This document shows, in pieces, positions 50,044 through 58,551 of a DNA stretch of 64,000 nt; position 1 is the first letter of the stretch, and every line of letters starts with the position of its first letter. This stretch comes from CAYPNP01 sp964412195 (GTDB taxonomy: Bacteria; Acidobacteriota; JAAYUB01). The stretch covers positions 1 to 64,000 of the forward strand of contig CAYPNP010000009.1 in NCBI GenBank assembly GCA_964412195.1, read 5' to 3'. The position numbers and the translations under genes were made by a program. Below the pieces are notes generated by a model, which saw only the letters and a list, made by a program, of their open reading frames with translations, was not told the DNA's origin and did not search any database.

Positions 50044-52524
50044 ATGGACCAGAATCCCCCCGATGACGCCGTCCGCGTGGAAGATCCCAACGGAGAAGGG
50101 CAGATCCAGATCCCGTCGATCCTGCCGGTGCTGCCGCTGCGGGACATCGTGGTGTTCCCCTACATGATCGTGCCGCTGTACGTCAACCGGCCGGCCTCCG
50201 TGCAGGCGGTGGACAACGCCCTGTCCCAGAACCGGATGATCCTGCTCGTGTCCCAGAAGAGTCCCCAGGACGAGGAGCCCACCGCCGACGGGCTCTACAC
50301 CGTGGGCACCGTCGGCATCATCATGCGGATGCTCAAGCTGCCGGACGGGCGGCTGCGCATCCTGGTCCAGGGCGTGATGCGCGCGCGGATCGAAAAGCTG
50401 GACTACTCCGGCCCCTTCATCGCCGCCGTGGTGGACACGCTGCGCGAGCCGGAGGCCAAGGCCCCTAGCATCAAGTCCGAGGCGCTCATCCGCAACGTCA
50501 AGTCGGCCATGGAGAACGCCAACACCCTCGGCAAGAGCATCGCCTCCGAGATCATGGTGATCATCTCCAACCTGGACGACCCCGGCCGGCTCGCCGACAT
50601 CGTCGCCGCCAACCTCGAGCTGCGGGTCAAGGTGGCCCAGGACGTGCTGGCCCAGATCAATCCGCTGCGCCGGCTGCAGAAGGTCTACGAGCTGCTGGAG
50701 CGGGAGGTCGAGCTGCTCCAGGTGCAGCAGCAGATCAACGCCCAGGCCAAGGACGAGATCGACCGCTCGCAGAAGGAGTACTTCCTCCGGCAGCAGCTCA
50801 AGGCCATCCAGGACGAGCTGGGCGAGGGCAACGAGTTCGCCCAGGAAATCAAGACCTACCGCGAGAAGGCCAAGGCGGCGAAGCTCGCCGGCGAGGCCGC
50901 CGAGGAGGTGGAACGGCAGATCGGCCGGCTGGAGAAGATGCACCCCGAGTCGGCCGAGGCCGCCACCCTGCGCACCTGGCTGGACTGGCTGGTCAACCTG
51001 CCCTGGTCGAAGGCGACCAAGGACAACCTGAACCTGGTCAAGGCGCAGAAGATCCTGGACCGGGACCACTACGACCTGGAAAAGGTCAAGGAGCGGATCG
51101 TCGAGCACCTGGCGGTGCGGAAGATCTCCGCGTCGAACAAGGGGCCCATCCTCTGCTTCGTCGGCCCCCCGGGCGTCGGCAAGACCTCGCTGGGGCGGTC
51201 CATCGCCCGCGCGCTGGGGCGCCAGTTCGTCCGCCTGTCCCTGGGCGGCGTCCACGACGAGGCCGAGATCCGCGGCCACCGGCGGACCTACGTCGGGGCC
51301 ATGCCGGGCCGGATCATCCAGGGGATCCAGCAGGCCGGCACCCGCAACCCCGTCTTCATGATGGACGAGGTGGACAAGATCGGCGCCGACTTCCGCGGCG
51401 ACCCGTCATCGGCGCTGCTGGAAGTGCTGGACCCGGAGCAGAACTTCTCGTTCCGCGACAATTACCTCGGCGTCGCCTTCGACCTGTCGGAGGTGCTCTT
51501 CATCACCACCGCCAACATCTTGGACACCGTCCAGCCGGCGTTCCTCGACCGGATGGAGGTCATCACCCTAAGCGGCTACAGCGAGCAGGAGAAGCTCCAC
51601 ATCGCGCGGCGCTACCTCATCCCCAAGCAGCTCAAGGAGCACGGCCTCCAGCCCGGCCAGCTGCGGCTGACCGATGGGGCGCTGTTGCGGATCATCAACG
51701 GCTACACCCGCGAGGCCGGCCTCCGGAACCTGGAGCGGGAAATCGCCCGGATCAGCCGCAAGGTGGCCCGCCGGGTCGCCGAGGGCAAGAAGGCCGCCGT
51801 GGCGGTCACCGACAAGAACGTGTCCGACTTCCTCGGGCCGGAGAAGATCCCCCGCGAAAAGCTCCTGCGCCACGACCGGGTGGGCATCGTCACCGGACTG
51901 GCCTGGACGCCCACCGGTGGGGACGTCCTCTTCGTCGAGGCGCTGGCCATGAAGGGCAAGGGCCAGCTGACCCTGACCGGCATGCTCGGCGAGGTGATGC
52001 AGGAGTCGGCCCGGGCCGCCCACAGCTGGGCCCGCGCCCACGCCGCCCGCCTCGGCGTGCCGGACGATTTCTTCGATACCCACGACTTCCACATCCATGT
52101 GCCGGAGGGGGCCATCCCGAAGGACGGGCCGTCCGCCGGCGTCACCATGGCCACGGCCATGGTGTCGGTCTGCACCAACCAGCCGGTGCGCCGCGACCTG
52201 GCCATGACCGGCGAGATCACCCTGCGCGGCGACGTGCTGCCCATCGGCGGCATCAAGGAGAAGGTCCTGGCCGCCCGGCGGGCCAGCATCCACCGGGTCA
52301 TCCTGCCCGAGGCCAACCGCAAGGACGTGGAGGACCTGCCGGCCTTCGCCCTCGAAGACATGCGGTTCGACTACGTCGAGGGCGTGGACGAGCTGCTGAA
52401 GCTGGCGATCCACGGGGACGGCAAGGGCAACGGCGCCAACGGCCGGAACGCGAAGGCCGGCGGGAATCCCAAGAACGGGCAGAACGGCAAAATCAGCAAG
52501 AACGGCAAGGGAAAGAGGAAGTGA
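50044..52524 (+). CDS. lon: ATP-dependent protease Lon (LonA)
   Basis: 826 residues. N-terminal LON substrate domain (about 20-215), coiled helical region, AAA+ module with Walker A GPPGVGKTS from residue 374, and Walker B FMMDEVDKIG. The C-terminal serine-lysine protease has catalytic Ser697 in PKDGPSAGVT and Lys740 in GGIKEKVLAA. After the protease domain there is an extra tail of about 38 residues rich in Gly, Asn and Lys. Its stop overlaps the thiL GTG start. Quality control of misfolded and regulatory proteins in the cytoplasm. Confidence 0.97.
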   Translation: MDQNPPDDAVRVEDPNGEGQIQIPSILPVLPLRDIVVFPYMIVPLYVNRPASVQAVDNALSQNRMILLVSQKSPQDEEPTADGLYTVGTVGIIMRMLKLPDGRLRILVQGVMRARIEKLDYSGPFIAAVVDTLREPEAKAPSIKSEALIRNVKSAMENANTLGKSIASEIMVIISNLDDPGRLADIVAANLELRVKVAQDVLAQINPLRRLQKVYELLEREVELLQVQQQINAQAKDEIDRSQKEYFLRQQLKAIQDELGEGNEFAQEIKTYREKAKAAKLAGEAAEEVERQIGRLEKMHPESAEAATLRTWLDWLVNLPWSKATKDNLNLVKAQKILDRDHYDLEKVKERIVEHLAVRKISASNKGPILCFVGPPGVGKTSLGRSIARALGRQFVRLSLGGVHDEAEIRGHRRTYVGAMPGRIIQGIQQAGTRNPVFMMDEVDKIGADFRGDPSSALLEVLDPEQNFSFRDNYLGVAFDLSEVLFITTANILDTVQPAFLDRMEVITLSGYSEQEKLHIARRYLIPKQLKEHGLQPGQLRLTDGALLRIINGYTREAGLRNLEREIARISRKVARRVAEGKKAAVAVTDKNVSDFLGPEKIPREKLLRHDRVGIVTGLAWTPTGGDVLFVEALAMKGKGQLTLTGMLGEVMQESARAAHSWARAHAARLGVPDDFFDTHDFHIHVPEGAIPKDGPSAGVTMATAMVSVCTNQPVRRDLAMTGEITLRGDVLPIGGIKEKVLAARRASIHRVILPEANRKDVEDLPAFALEDMRFDYVEGVDELLKLAIHGDGKGNGANGRNAKAGGNPKNGQNGKISKNGKGKRK

Positions 52525-53546
52525 GCCCCCGCTCGGAAGAGGACCTGATCCGCTGGATCGAGTCCCGCGGGTGGCCGGAGAACGCCTTCGTCCGCCGCGG
52601 CATCGGTGACGACTGCGCCGTCTGCCGCCCGGCGCCGGGCCACGAGCTGGTGGTGACCACCGACCTGTTGGTGGAGGGGCGGCACTTCCTGTTGGAAACC
52701 ACCTCCCCGGAAGACCTCGGCTGGAAGATCGGCGCGGCCAACCTCAGCGACATCGCCGCCATGGGCGGGACGCCGGCCGCGTTCTTCCTGTCGGCGGCCT
52801 TCCCGGGCAACCGGCAGGAGTGGTTCGCCGGGGTCATGGACGGTTTGCGGGAGATCCTGGCGCGGCACGCCACGCCGCTGGCCGGCGGCGACCTGTCGGC
52901 GGCCGACCGCTTTTTTTTCTGCGCTACGGTGATCGGGGAGGTGCCGGCGGGCCGTGCCCTGCTGCGCGCCGGCGCGCGGCCGGGCGACGCCGTCTTCGTG
53001 ACGGGGGAGCCGGGTGGATCGGGGGCGGGCCTGCGCCTGCTGGCGACCGGCTACCGCCGGACCGCTCCAGGCGCGTTCTCCGATCCCACCGGCCGGACCT
53101 GGCCGGGGGAGGGGCCGGTGTGGGACTGCCTGCGGAAGCATCTGCGACCCGAGCCGCGCCTGGCGGCGGGGCGCTTCCTGCGCGAGTCGGGGGCGGTCAC
53201 GGCTGCCATCGACACCTCGGACGGCATCGCCAAGGACCTCCGCCAGATCTGCGTCCAGAGCGGCGTGGGAGCGGTTCTGTCCGATTCTTTCCTGAAGATA
53301 CTGATCGATGAGGAATGTGTCACCCTCGCCGACGTGCTGGGCGGGGGGGAGGACTACGAGCTGCTGTTCTGCGTCGATCCGGGGAGGGAGACGGCGTTCC
53401 TGGAAGCCTTCACCGCGCAGGCCGGCCTTCTCCCGCTCCACCGCCTCGGCCGGATCGTGGCGGAGCACCCGGGCGAGGTCCGGCTGGAGACGGCCGCCGG
53501 CGAGGCGCCCCTGCCGGTGGCCGGTTTCGATCACTTCCGGCCATAA
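52521..53546 (+). CDS. thiL: Thiamine-monophosphate kinase
   Basis: 341 residues. Phosphorylates thiamine phosphate to thiamine diphosphate. GIGDDCAVCRP is the N-terminal metal-binding loop, VTTDLLVEGRHF, NLSDIAAMGGTP, GGDLSAAD, FVTGEPGGSGAGLRLL, DTSDGIAKDL and GGGEDYELLFCV are the ThiL/PurM-fold blocks in order. GTG start overlaps the lon stop (GTGA). The role of yjbQ far upstream in thiamine metabolism, if any, is not linked by position. Confidence 0.95.
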   Translation: MSPRSEEDLIRWIESRGWPENAFVRRGIGDDCAVCRPAPGHELVVTTDLLVEGRHFLLETTSPEDLGWKIGAANLSDIAAMGGTPAAFFLSAAFPGNRQEWFAGVMDGLREILARHATPLAGGDLSAADRFFFCATVIGEVPAGRALLRAGARPGDAVFVTGEPGGSGAGLRLLATGYRRTAPGAFSDPTGRTWPGEGPVWDCLRKHLRPEPRLAAGRFLRESGAVTAAIDTSDGIAKDLRQICVQSGVGAVLSDSFLKILIDEECVTLADVLGGGEDYELLFCVDPGRETAFLEAFTAQAGLLPLHRLGRIVAEHPGEVRLETAAGEAPLPVAGFDHFRP

Positions 53547-53750
53547 CCGTACCTCGCGACCTCCGGGCGCGTGTCTGGCCGACGCGGGGACGGGGGGACA
53601 GGGCGACGGGGAGACCGCGAAACGGTGAAGTTCCTGCTCCTCTGCGACTCTGCGCGAACTTCTTCATCCGATTACGATTACGAGCACGATGACGATCGGC
53701 GAGTACGATCGGGCCCTGGTCATCGGTCGCCGGTCATTTGTCGGTTACAT
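53547..53750. repeat. Shared 27-bp element and mosaic repeats after thiL
   Basis: 53547-53573 is the reverse-complement partner of 22287-22313 (26 of 27). It is followed by GGGGACGGGGGGACAGGGCGACG words (about 53585-53612), CTGCGACTCTGCGCGAAC (about 53643-53660, as at 33246) and GATTACGATTACGAGCACGATG words (53669-53690, as at 33294 and 57020). No gene is apparent. Confidence 0.7.
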
Positions 53751-53776
53751 GCACGAGCCTCTAGGGGCGTCGATGC

Positions 53777-53811
53777 TTGCCACGCTGTTACACACTGTGG
53801 TATCCTGTGTA
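53777..53811 (+). promoter_or_regulatory. Promoter with operator-like inverted repeat for the toxin-antitoxin pair
   Basis: TTGCCA (53777-53782) and TATCCT (53801-53806) are 18 bases apart. The inverted repeat TACACA (53789-53794) and TGTGTA (53806-53811) straddles the -10 box, as expected for an autorepressing antitoxin. Confidence 0.5.
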
Positions 53812-53826
53812 CCAGAGGTGCGCAAA

Positions 53827-54057
53827 ATGAAAGTGATGTCGGTCCGTGAATTCAGGGAAAAGATGACCACGGTGTTGGGCAAGGAGGAGGTCATCGTGAC
53901 CAAGGACGGCGTGCCGTCCGCCCGGGTCCTGCCCATCGATCCGGTGGAGCGCTGGCAACTGCTGGTGGCGGATACCCGCCAGCAGTTCCGTCATGCCGGA
54001 GTGCCGGACAAGGAGATCGAAAAGGCTTACCGAAAGGCGCGGGGCAAGAAGTCTTGA
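53827..54057 (+). CDS. Phd/YefM-type antitoxin
   Basis: 76 residues. KVMSVREFREKMTTVLGKEE and VIVTKDGVPSARVLPID form the Phd/YefM DNA-binding N-terminal fold (beta strand, helix, then a beta hairpin with a conserved 'K-G-x-P' turn). The C-terminal part, rich in charged helix (DKEIEKAYRKARGKKS), would wrap the toxin. The stop overlaps the toxin start. Likely autorepressor through the inverted repeat at the promoter. Confidence 0.8.
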   Translation: MKVMSVREFREKMTTVLGKEEVIVTKDGVPSARVLPIDPVERWQLLVADTRQQFRHAGVPDKEIEKAYRKARGKKS

Positions 54058-54485
54058 AAATCGTCCTCGACGCCAACGTTTTCATCTCCGCCTTCATGAC
54101 GCGGGGGCGCAGTTGCGAGTTGGCCATGGTTCAGGCGCTCCGGTCGGCGGAGGTCATCGTCCCCGAGCAGTTCATCCGGGATCTGTATTCGTTCGCGGAG
54201 CAGACGCGGAAAAAGCGCCTCCGCATCGAGCCCGATGTGTTTCTGGCGGCCTTGAATGATCTGCGGGCAGCCGGGCGGTTGCAGGTTGTACCGGTCGGGC
54301 GGGTGGAGAGCCTCTCGCCGCATGAGGCGGACAATCATTATGTAAGCGCCGCCATCGAACAACAGGCGGAATTTCTCCTCACGGGGGATCAGGATCTTCT
54401 GGGAGTGAAGGATATCGCTCTGCGCAAGCATGGCATCCGGATTCTGACACCGGCGGAGTATCTCGACAGGAGGGCCCGTGACTGA
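54054..54485 (+). CDS. PIN-domain toxin (COG1569 type)
   Basis: 143 residues from a TTG start overlapping the antitoxin stop (TTGA). The PIN ribonuclease acidic residues are visible: Asp6 in VLDANVFISAF, an acidic residue in VPEQFIRDL, Asp93 in HEADNHYVSAA and Asp112/Asp114 in LTGDQDLLGV. LTPAEYLDR is the common C-terminal motif of this subgroup. Presumed RNA cleavage when free of antitoxin. Its end overlaps the M24 peptidase gene by 8 bases. Confidence 0.85.
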   Translation: MKIVLDANVFISAFMTRGRSCELAMVQALRSAEVIVPEQFIRDLYSFAEQTRKKRLRIEPDVFLAALNDLRAAGRLQVVPVGRVESLSPHEADNHYVSAAIEQQAEFLLTGDQDLLGVKDIALRKHGIRILTPAEYLDRRARD

Positions 54486-55683
54486 TCCGAAACCGCTTTG
54501 GGAACAAGTGCCCGAAGAATCCGAGGTCCGCGGGCGGATCGCCGCCCTTCAAGATCAGCTCCGATCCGCGCAGCTCGACGCCGCGTGGATCCTGCAGCCG
54601 GCCGACCTCTACTACTTCACCCGCACCGCCCAGCAGGGCCTGCTGGTGGTGCCCGCCGACGGCGAGCCGCTGCTGCGGGTGCGCAAGAGCGTGGACCGGG
54701 CGCGGGCCGAGAGCTGCTTCCCGGCCGAGCCGCTGCCTTCCTACCGGCACTGGCCGGGGATGCTGGCCGAGCGCGGCATCGCGAGCAGCGCGGTCGGACT
54801 GGAGCTGGACGTGCTGCCCGCGGGCGAGTACCTGCGGATGGTGAAGGAGTTCCCGGAAACACGCTTCGCGGACACCACGCCCGCCATCCGGCGGATCCGT
54901 CAGGTCAAATCCGCCTACGAGATCGCCTGCCTGGAGGAGGCCGGCCGCCGGCTGGCGCGAGCCCTGGAGCACCTGCGCCGGACCGTGAAGCCCGGGATGG
55001 ACGAGCGCGCCATCACTGCCGAGATGGAGGGGGCGCTGCGGCGCTCCGGCGATCCCGGTCACGTCCGGGTGCGCAACTGGCGGGCCGAGGTGGTCAACGG
55101 CGTGACCGCGGCCGGCGTTTCGGCGGCCCACCCGGTGGCCTTCGACGGGCCGGTCGGCTCGGTGGGCGGGCACCCGGCGCTGCCCACGGGACCGGGCTCC
55201 CGGGCGCTGCGGCCCGGCGAGCCGCTGGTGGTGGACGTGGTGGCCTCCGCGGGCGGCTACCTGGTGGACGTGACCCGGGTTTTCGTCGCCGGGGAACCGC
55301 CGGAGCGCTTCCGCCGCGGCCACGCCTTCGTCCGGGAGCTGCTGGCCTGGCTGGAGGCGCGTCTCGTGGCCGGGGCCGTGCCGGCGGACCTGTACAATGA
55401 AGCCGCGGCCCGCGCCGAGGCGGCCGGCTATGGCGACGTGTTCATGAACCGGGGCGGGTCCAAGGTGAGCTTCATCGGCCACGGCATCGGGCTGGAGCTG
55501 GACGAATGGCCGGTGCTGGCCGACGGCTGGACCGATCCGCTGCGGCCGGGCATGGCGGTGGCGGTGGAGCCCAAGCTGATCTTCGACGACGGCGGCGTGG
55601 GGCTGGAGAACACGTACGTCATCCAGGAATCCGGCCCCCCGCTCAAATTCCCCAATTTCGACGAAGATCTCATCCGCCTGTGA
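54478..55683 (+). CDS. M24-family peptidase (Xaa-Pro aminopeptidase-like)
   Basis: 401 residues, GTG start. A creatinase-like N-terminal domain (about 15-150) is followed by the pita-bread domain. Metal ligands are in place: two Asp in VVDVVASAGGYLVDVTRVF, His in FIGHGIGLELDEWP, Glu in AVEPKLIF and Glu in GLENTYV. Cleaves N-terminal residues next to proline or related imides. The 8-base overlap with the PIN toxin gene suggests the toxin-antitoxin pair inserted directly upstream of it or shares its transcript. Confidence 0.93.
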   Translation: MTDPKPLWEQVPEESEVRGRIAALQDQLRSAQLDAAWILQPADLYYFTRTAQQGLLVVPADGEPLLRVRKSVDRARAESCFPAEPLPSYRHWPGMLAERGIASSAVGLELDVLPAGEYLRMVKEFPETRFADTTPAIRRIRQVKSAYEIACLEEAGRRLARALEHLRRTVKPGMDERAITAEMEGALRRSGDPGHVRVRNWRAEVVNGVTAAGVSAAHPVAFDGPVGSVGGHPALPTGPGSRALRPGEPLVVDVVASAGGYLVDVTRVFVAGEPPERFRRGHAFVRELLAWLEARLVAGAVPADLYNEAAARAEAAGYGDVFMNRGGSKVSFIGHGIGLELDEWPVLADGWTDPLRPGMAVAVEPKLIFDDGGVGLENTYVIQESGPPLKFPNFDEDLIRL

Positions 55684-55900
55684 GATTCGCCACATAGACA
55701 CAAAGGCACAAAGCCAATCCACTCTTCAGGTCCGAGCCGAACGTCAAACGTTGAACGTCGAACTCTGAACGCTGAACGGCAGACCGCAATCCGGAAGTTC
55801 ATGGCGGATTTCGTTCAGCGTTCGACGTTCGAGGTTCAACGTTCAGCGTTCAGATCCTTTAGCCTTCGGATTGACTTTGAGCCTTTGTGCCCTTGTGGTG
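55684..55900. repeat. Nested inverted repeat block between convergent genes
   Basis: Outer words ACACAAAGGCACAAAG (55698-55713) and TTTGAGCCTTTGTGCCCTTG (about 55877-55896) are complementary. Inner arms, GAACGTCGAACTCTGAACGC (about 55755-55774) and the complementary GTTCAGCGTTCGACGTTC series (about 55821-55856), lie inside them. The gap is flanked by two gene ends (M24 peptidase and GT4). Confidence 0.75.
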
Positions 55901-55902
55901 GA

Positions 55903-56985
55903 TTATTTGCCCGCCAGGGCGTGGAAGGGGGCTTGGAGGGAGCGGGCGGTGCGGGACCAGGGCAGGGCGGCGGCGCGAGCACGGCCGGCCGCTCCCAGGG
56001 CTCGGGCCTCGGCCGGGTCGCGCAACAGGCGGACCAGCAGGCCGGCCAGCTCGGCGGGATCCTCGGTCTTGGCCAGCAGTCCGGACGTGCCGTCAACGAC
56101 CAGTTCCGGCACGGCGGTGCGGTCCAGGGCCACCACGGGCAGGCCGCTGGCCATGGCCTCGAGATAGGCGAAGCCGAAGGTCTCGTGGCGGGAGGGCAGG
56201 CAGAACACCGCCGACCGGCGGTAGAAGGGGTGGACGGCATCGTGGGGGACGCCGCCGTGGCGGGCGATACGCTCGCAGGCCGGGTGGGCGGCGACGGCCC
56301 GGTCGACGGCCGCCGCCCGGATCCCGTCGCCCACGATCTCCAGCCGCGCCTCCGGAACCGCCCGGGACACCTCCTCGAAGGCTTTCAGGAGCAGTTCCAC
56401 CCCCTTGCGCGGGTAGAGCTTGGCCACACAGAGGATCACCGGCGGCGCGCCGGCGGGGGCCGGCCCGGCGGCGGCCAGGCGGGCGTCCCAGTCCGCGAGG
56501 TCGATCCCGTAGGGGATGGCGTGGATCCGGGCTGCGGGCACGCCGTAGTGCCTCCGGACGGCGCCGGCGGCGTAAGCCGAGGGTGTGACCACCGCCGTGG
56601 CGCGCCGGGCGGCGCGGCGCTCCAGCTGGGCCAGCTGCCGCAGCACCAGCCGCACCGGCCCCCGCTCGAAGGGCAGGATGTCGGCCAGGGTGCCCCCGTT
56701 GACGTGGACGAAGGGGCCGGGCCGCCTGCCGGCCAGCGCGAAGCCGTCGAAGTCGAAGCCGGCCACCACATCGGCGCTGGCCAGGTCGGCGGGCGCCAGC
56801 CGGTGGTTGAAGGCGATCCGGGCCAGGCTGGTGCGCAGGTAGCCGCCGGCGTCGCGCGGTGGGCAGATCACGCGGACGGACTCGCCGGACGCCGCCAGGG
56901 CGTCCCGGACGCCCCGCACGGCGGTGACGACTCCGCTGCCGGCCGTCCCCTCCAGGCTCCACGATGTGAGCAGGATGATGTTCAT
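55903..56985 (-). CDS. Family 4 glycosyltransferase
   Basis: 360 residues, GT-B fold. The N-terminal lobe has a short Gly-rich turn (LEGTAGSGVVTAVRG), the C-terminal lobe has VILCVAKLYPRKGVELLLKAF and the family donor-site motif RHETFGFAYLEAMASGLPVVAL with the catalytic-type E-x7-E. Sugar and acceptor are unknown. No ribosome-binding site is clear; a repeat block abuts the start codon, so the exact start is uncertain. Confidence 0.88.
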   Translation of the reverse strand: MNIILLTSWSLEGTAGSGVVTAVRGVRDALAASGESVRVICPPRDAGGYLRTSLARIAFNHRLAPADLASADVVAGFDFDGFALAGRRPGPFVHVNGGTLADILPFERGPVRLVLRQLAQLERRAARRATAVVTPSAYAAGAVRRHYGVPAARIHAIPYGIDLADWDARLAAAGPAPAGAPPVILCVAKLYPRKGVELLLKAFEEVSRAVPEARLEIVGDGIRAAAVDRAVAAHPACERIARHGGVPHDAVHPFYRRSAVFCLPSRHETFGFAYLEAMASGLPVVALDRTAVPELVVDGTSGLLAKTEDPAELAGLLVRLLRDPAEARALGAAGRARAAALPWSRTARSLQAPFHALAGK

Positions 56986-56989
56986 GGCT

Positions 56990-57233
56990 TGTCCGTGCTC
57001 GTGCTCGTGCTCGTAATCGTGCTCGAAATCGTAATCGTAATCGAATCAGCGGACTACACGCAGAGACGCAGAGTCCGCAGAGACGATCTGCAATCAGCAT
57101 CTAACCACGAACCACACGAACCACACGAAAAAAAATGGGATCTCAATCCAGGAACCGCGACCCGAAATCCGATGTCCGAGATCCGAAGTCCGCAATCCGC
57201 AATCCGCAATCCGCAATTCGCAATAGATTTCCC
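56990..57233. repeat. Mosaic repeats between the GT4 gene and the DUF1624-type gene
   Basis: Words in order: GTGCTCGTGCTCGTGCTCG and ATCGTAATCGTAATCG (56994-57042), CGCAGAGACGCAGAGTCCGC (57060-57080), the ACCACGAACC word (57102-57130, 29 bases identical to 24643-24671), CCGATGTCCGAGATCCGAAG (57166-57188) and a CCGCAATCC series (57188-57225) that ends 8 bases from the gene stop at 57234. Confidence 0.8.
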
Positions 57234-58385
57234 TTACGGCACCGGGTTCAGGAAAAACACCACCACGTAGAGGATCCCGATGACCACCAGCGTCCAGAAG
57301 GCCCGCCGCGGCTCCCGGGTCTTGTACTCCCGCCACATCATGGCGGTGTAGTACATCACCGCGGCGATGGCGATCGAAATGACCGCGGCCGGCAGCGGCG
57401 CCAGCTCCTTGTGATACAGGTAGCGGATGCCGGGGTTCCAAAGCGAGCCGTAGACGATCACCAGGTGCCAAAAGTAGATGAAGAGGGATTCCTGCCCGCA
57501 GCGCTGCAGAAATCCCCCGAGGCGCGAGCGGGACAGCCAGCCCTCGGCGAAATAGAGCCCGGCGAAGCCCATCATGGCGCCGGCGGTCCGGAACAGCGAG
57601 TGGGGGGGCCACATCCGCCACCAGTACCAGTCGCTCACCGGCGGCCAGTCCAGCGCCTTGAGGGCGAACGCGGCCAGGCTCGCCGCCAGGCCGGAGATCA
57701 CGAACCCGCGCGCCAGGCGGCGCTTGTCGGGCGACCCCAGGAAGAAGGCGGTGGCCGCCGCGCCGGCGAACAGGTACCCCGCCCAGGGCAGCATTGGGAA
57801 CTGGGACGCCGGCGGCGGGACGAAAAGGGCCGCCAGCGGGAGGGGCAGGGCGGCGTACGGCTTGCTCCACCAGACCCAGGGGGAGAGGAAGAAGGCCGCC
57901 AGGGCCAGGCCGGCGCAGATCCAAGCGGCGGTGCGCGGCCGGCGGGCCAGCATCACCACGGCCAGGGCCGCCAGGGCGCTCAGGGCGATGATCTGCAGGA
58001 TGTCGGACCGGAAGAAGAGCTGGAGCTTCTCCGGCGGCAGCTTGCGGAGGTTGTTCCAGGACGAGGCGGGGACGTGCAGCTCGTAGCCCAGCAGCAGGAC
58101 GAAGCCGAAGCGGCGCAGGTACCTCCACAGCGCCGGGCCGAAGCGGCGGAACTCGTCGGCCTTGCGCGACGCGGCCAGCCAGACGCCGGCGCCGGCGCAG
58201 AACAGGAAGGTCACCGCCACGAAGCCGTTGGAGAGTTCCAGCAGGCCGAAGAGCCAGTGCTGCCGGTAGCCGTCGGCCAGGCAGGCGTTGACCACGTGGG
58301 TCTCGATCATCCAGAGCACCGCCCAGCCGCGCAGCACGTCGAGGAAGACCAGCCGTTCTTTCTTGGGAGCAACCGCCTCGCTCAT
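57234..58385 (-). CDS. DUF1624/HGSNAT-like membrane protein
   Basis: 383 residues with about 10 transmembrane helices. RLVFLDVLRGWAVLWMIETH is the hallmark opening of the DUF1624 and heparan-alpha-glucosaminide acetyltransferase group, followed by an invariant-type SNGFVAVTFLFCAGAG segment. FIYFWHLVIVYGS is a late helix with a His. Members are thought to acetylate or otherwise modify cell-surface sugars using acyl-CoA, but most are untested. Start at 58385 with AAGGA 6 bases upstream. Confidence 0.85.
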   Translation of the reverse strand: MSEAVAPKKERLVFLDVLRGWAVLWMIETHVVNACLADGYRQHWLFGLLELSNGFVAVTFLFCAGAGVWLAASRKADEFRRFGPALWRYLRRFGFVLLLGYELHVPASSWNNLRKLPPEKLQLFFRSDILQIIALSALAALAVVMLARRPRTAAWICAGLALAAFFLSPWVWWSKPYAALPLPLAALFVPPPASQFPMLPWAGYLFAGAAATAFFLGSPDKRRLARGFVISGLAASLAAFALKALDWPPVSDWYWWRMWPPHSLFRTAGAMMGFAGLYFAEGWLSRSRLGGFLQRCGQESLFIYFWHLVIVYGSLWNPGIRYLYHKELAPLPAAVISIAIAAVMYYTAMMWREYKTREPRRAFWTLVVIGILYVVVFFLNPVP

Positions 58386-58394
58386 GGGGAATCC

Positions 58395-58548
58395 TTCAAT
58401 CGAACATCGAACATCGAACACTGAACATCGAACATTGAAGTCAAACCCCGAATCTCGAGGTGTTCGAAATCTGAAGGACACATTCTGAAGGATTTACTTC
58501 GAAGTTCGATGTTCAATGTTCAGTGTTCGATGTTCGTTTGATTGGCTT
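58395..58548. repeat. Inverted GAACATC-type repeat block
   Basis: 58408-58428 is exactly complementary to 58516-58536 (21 bases), within longer imperfect arms (58398-58445 and 58493-58540). The arm words CGAACATCGAACACTGAACA are the same as at 25817-25920. It fills the gap between the lipoprotein stop and the DUF1624-type gene start. Confidence 0.8.
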
Positions 58549-58551
58549 CTT

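Noticed and set aside
58398..58440. Possible CRISPR-like array of GAACATC units
   Set aside because: The unit is only about 9-10 bases long, degenerate and without spacers, and it has a complementary arm downstream.
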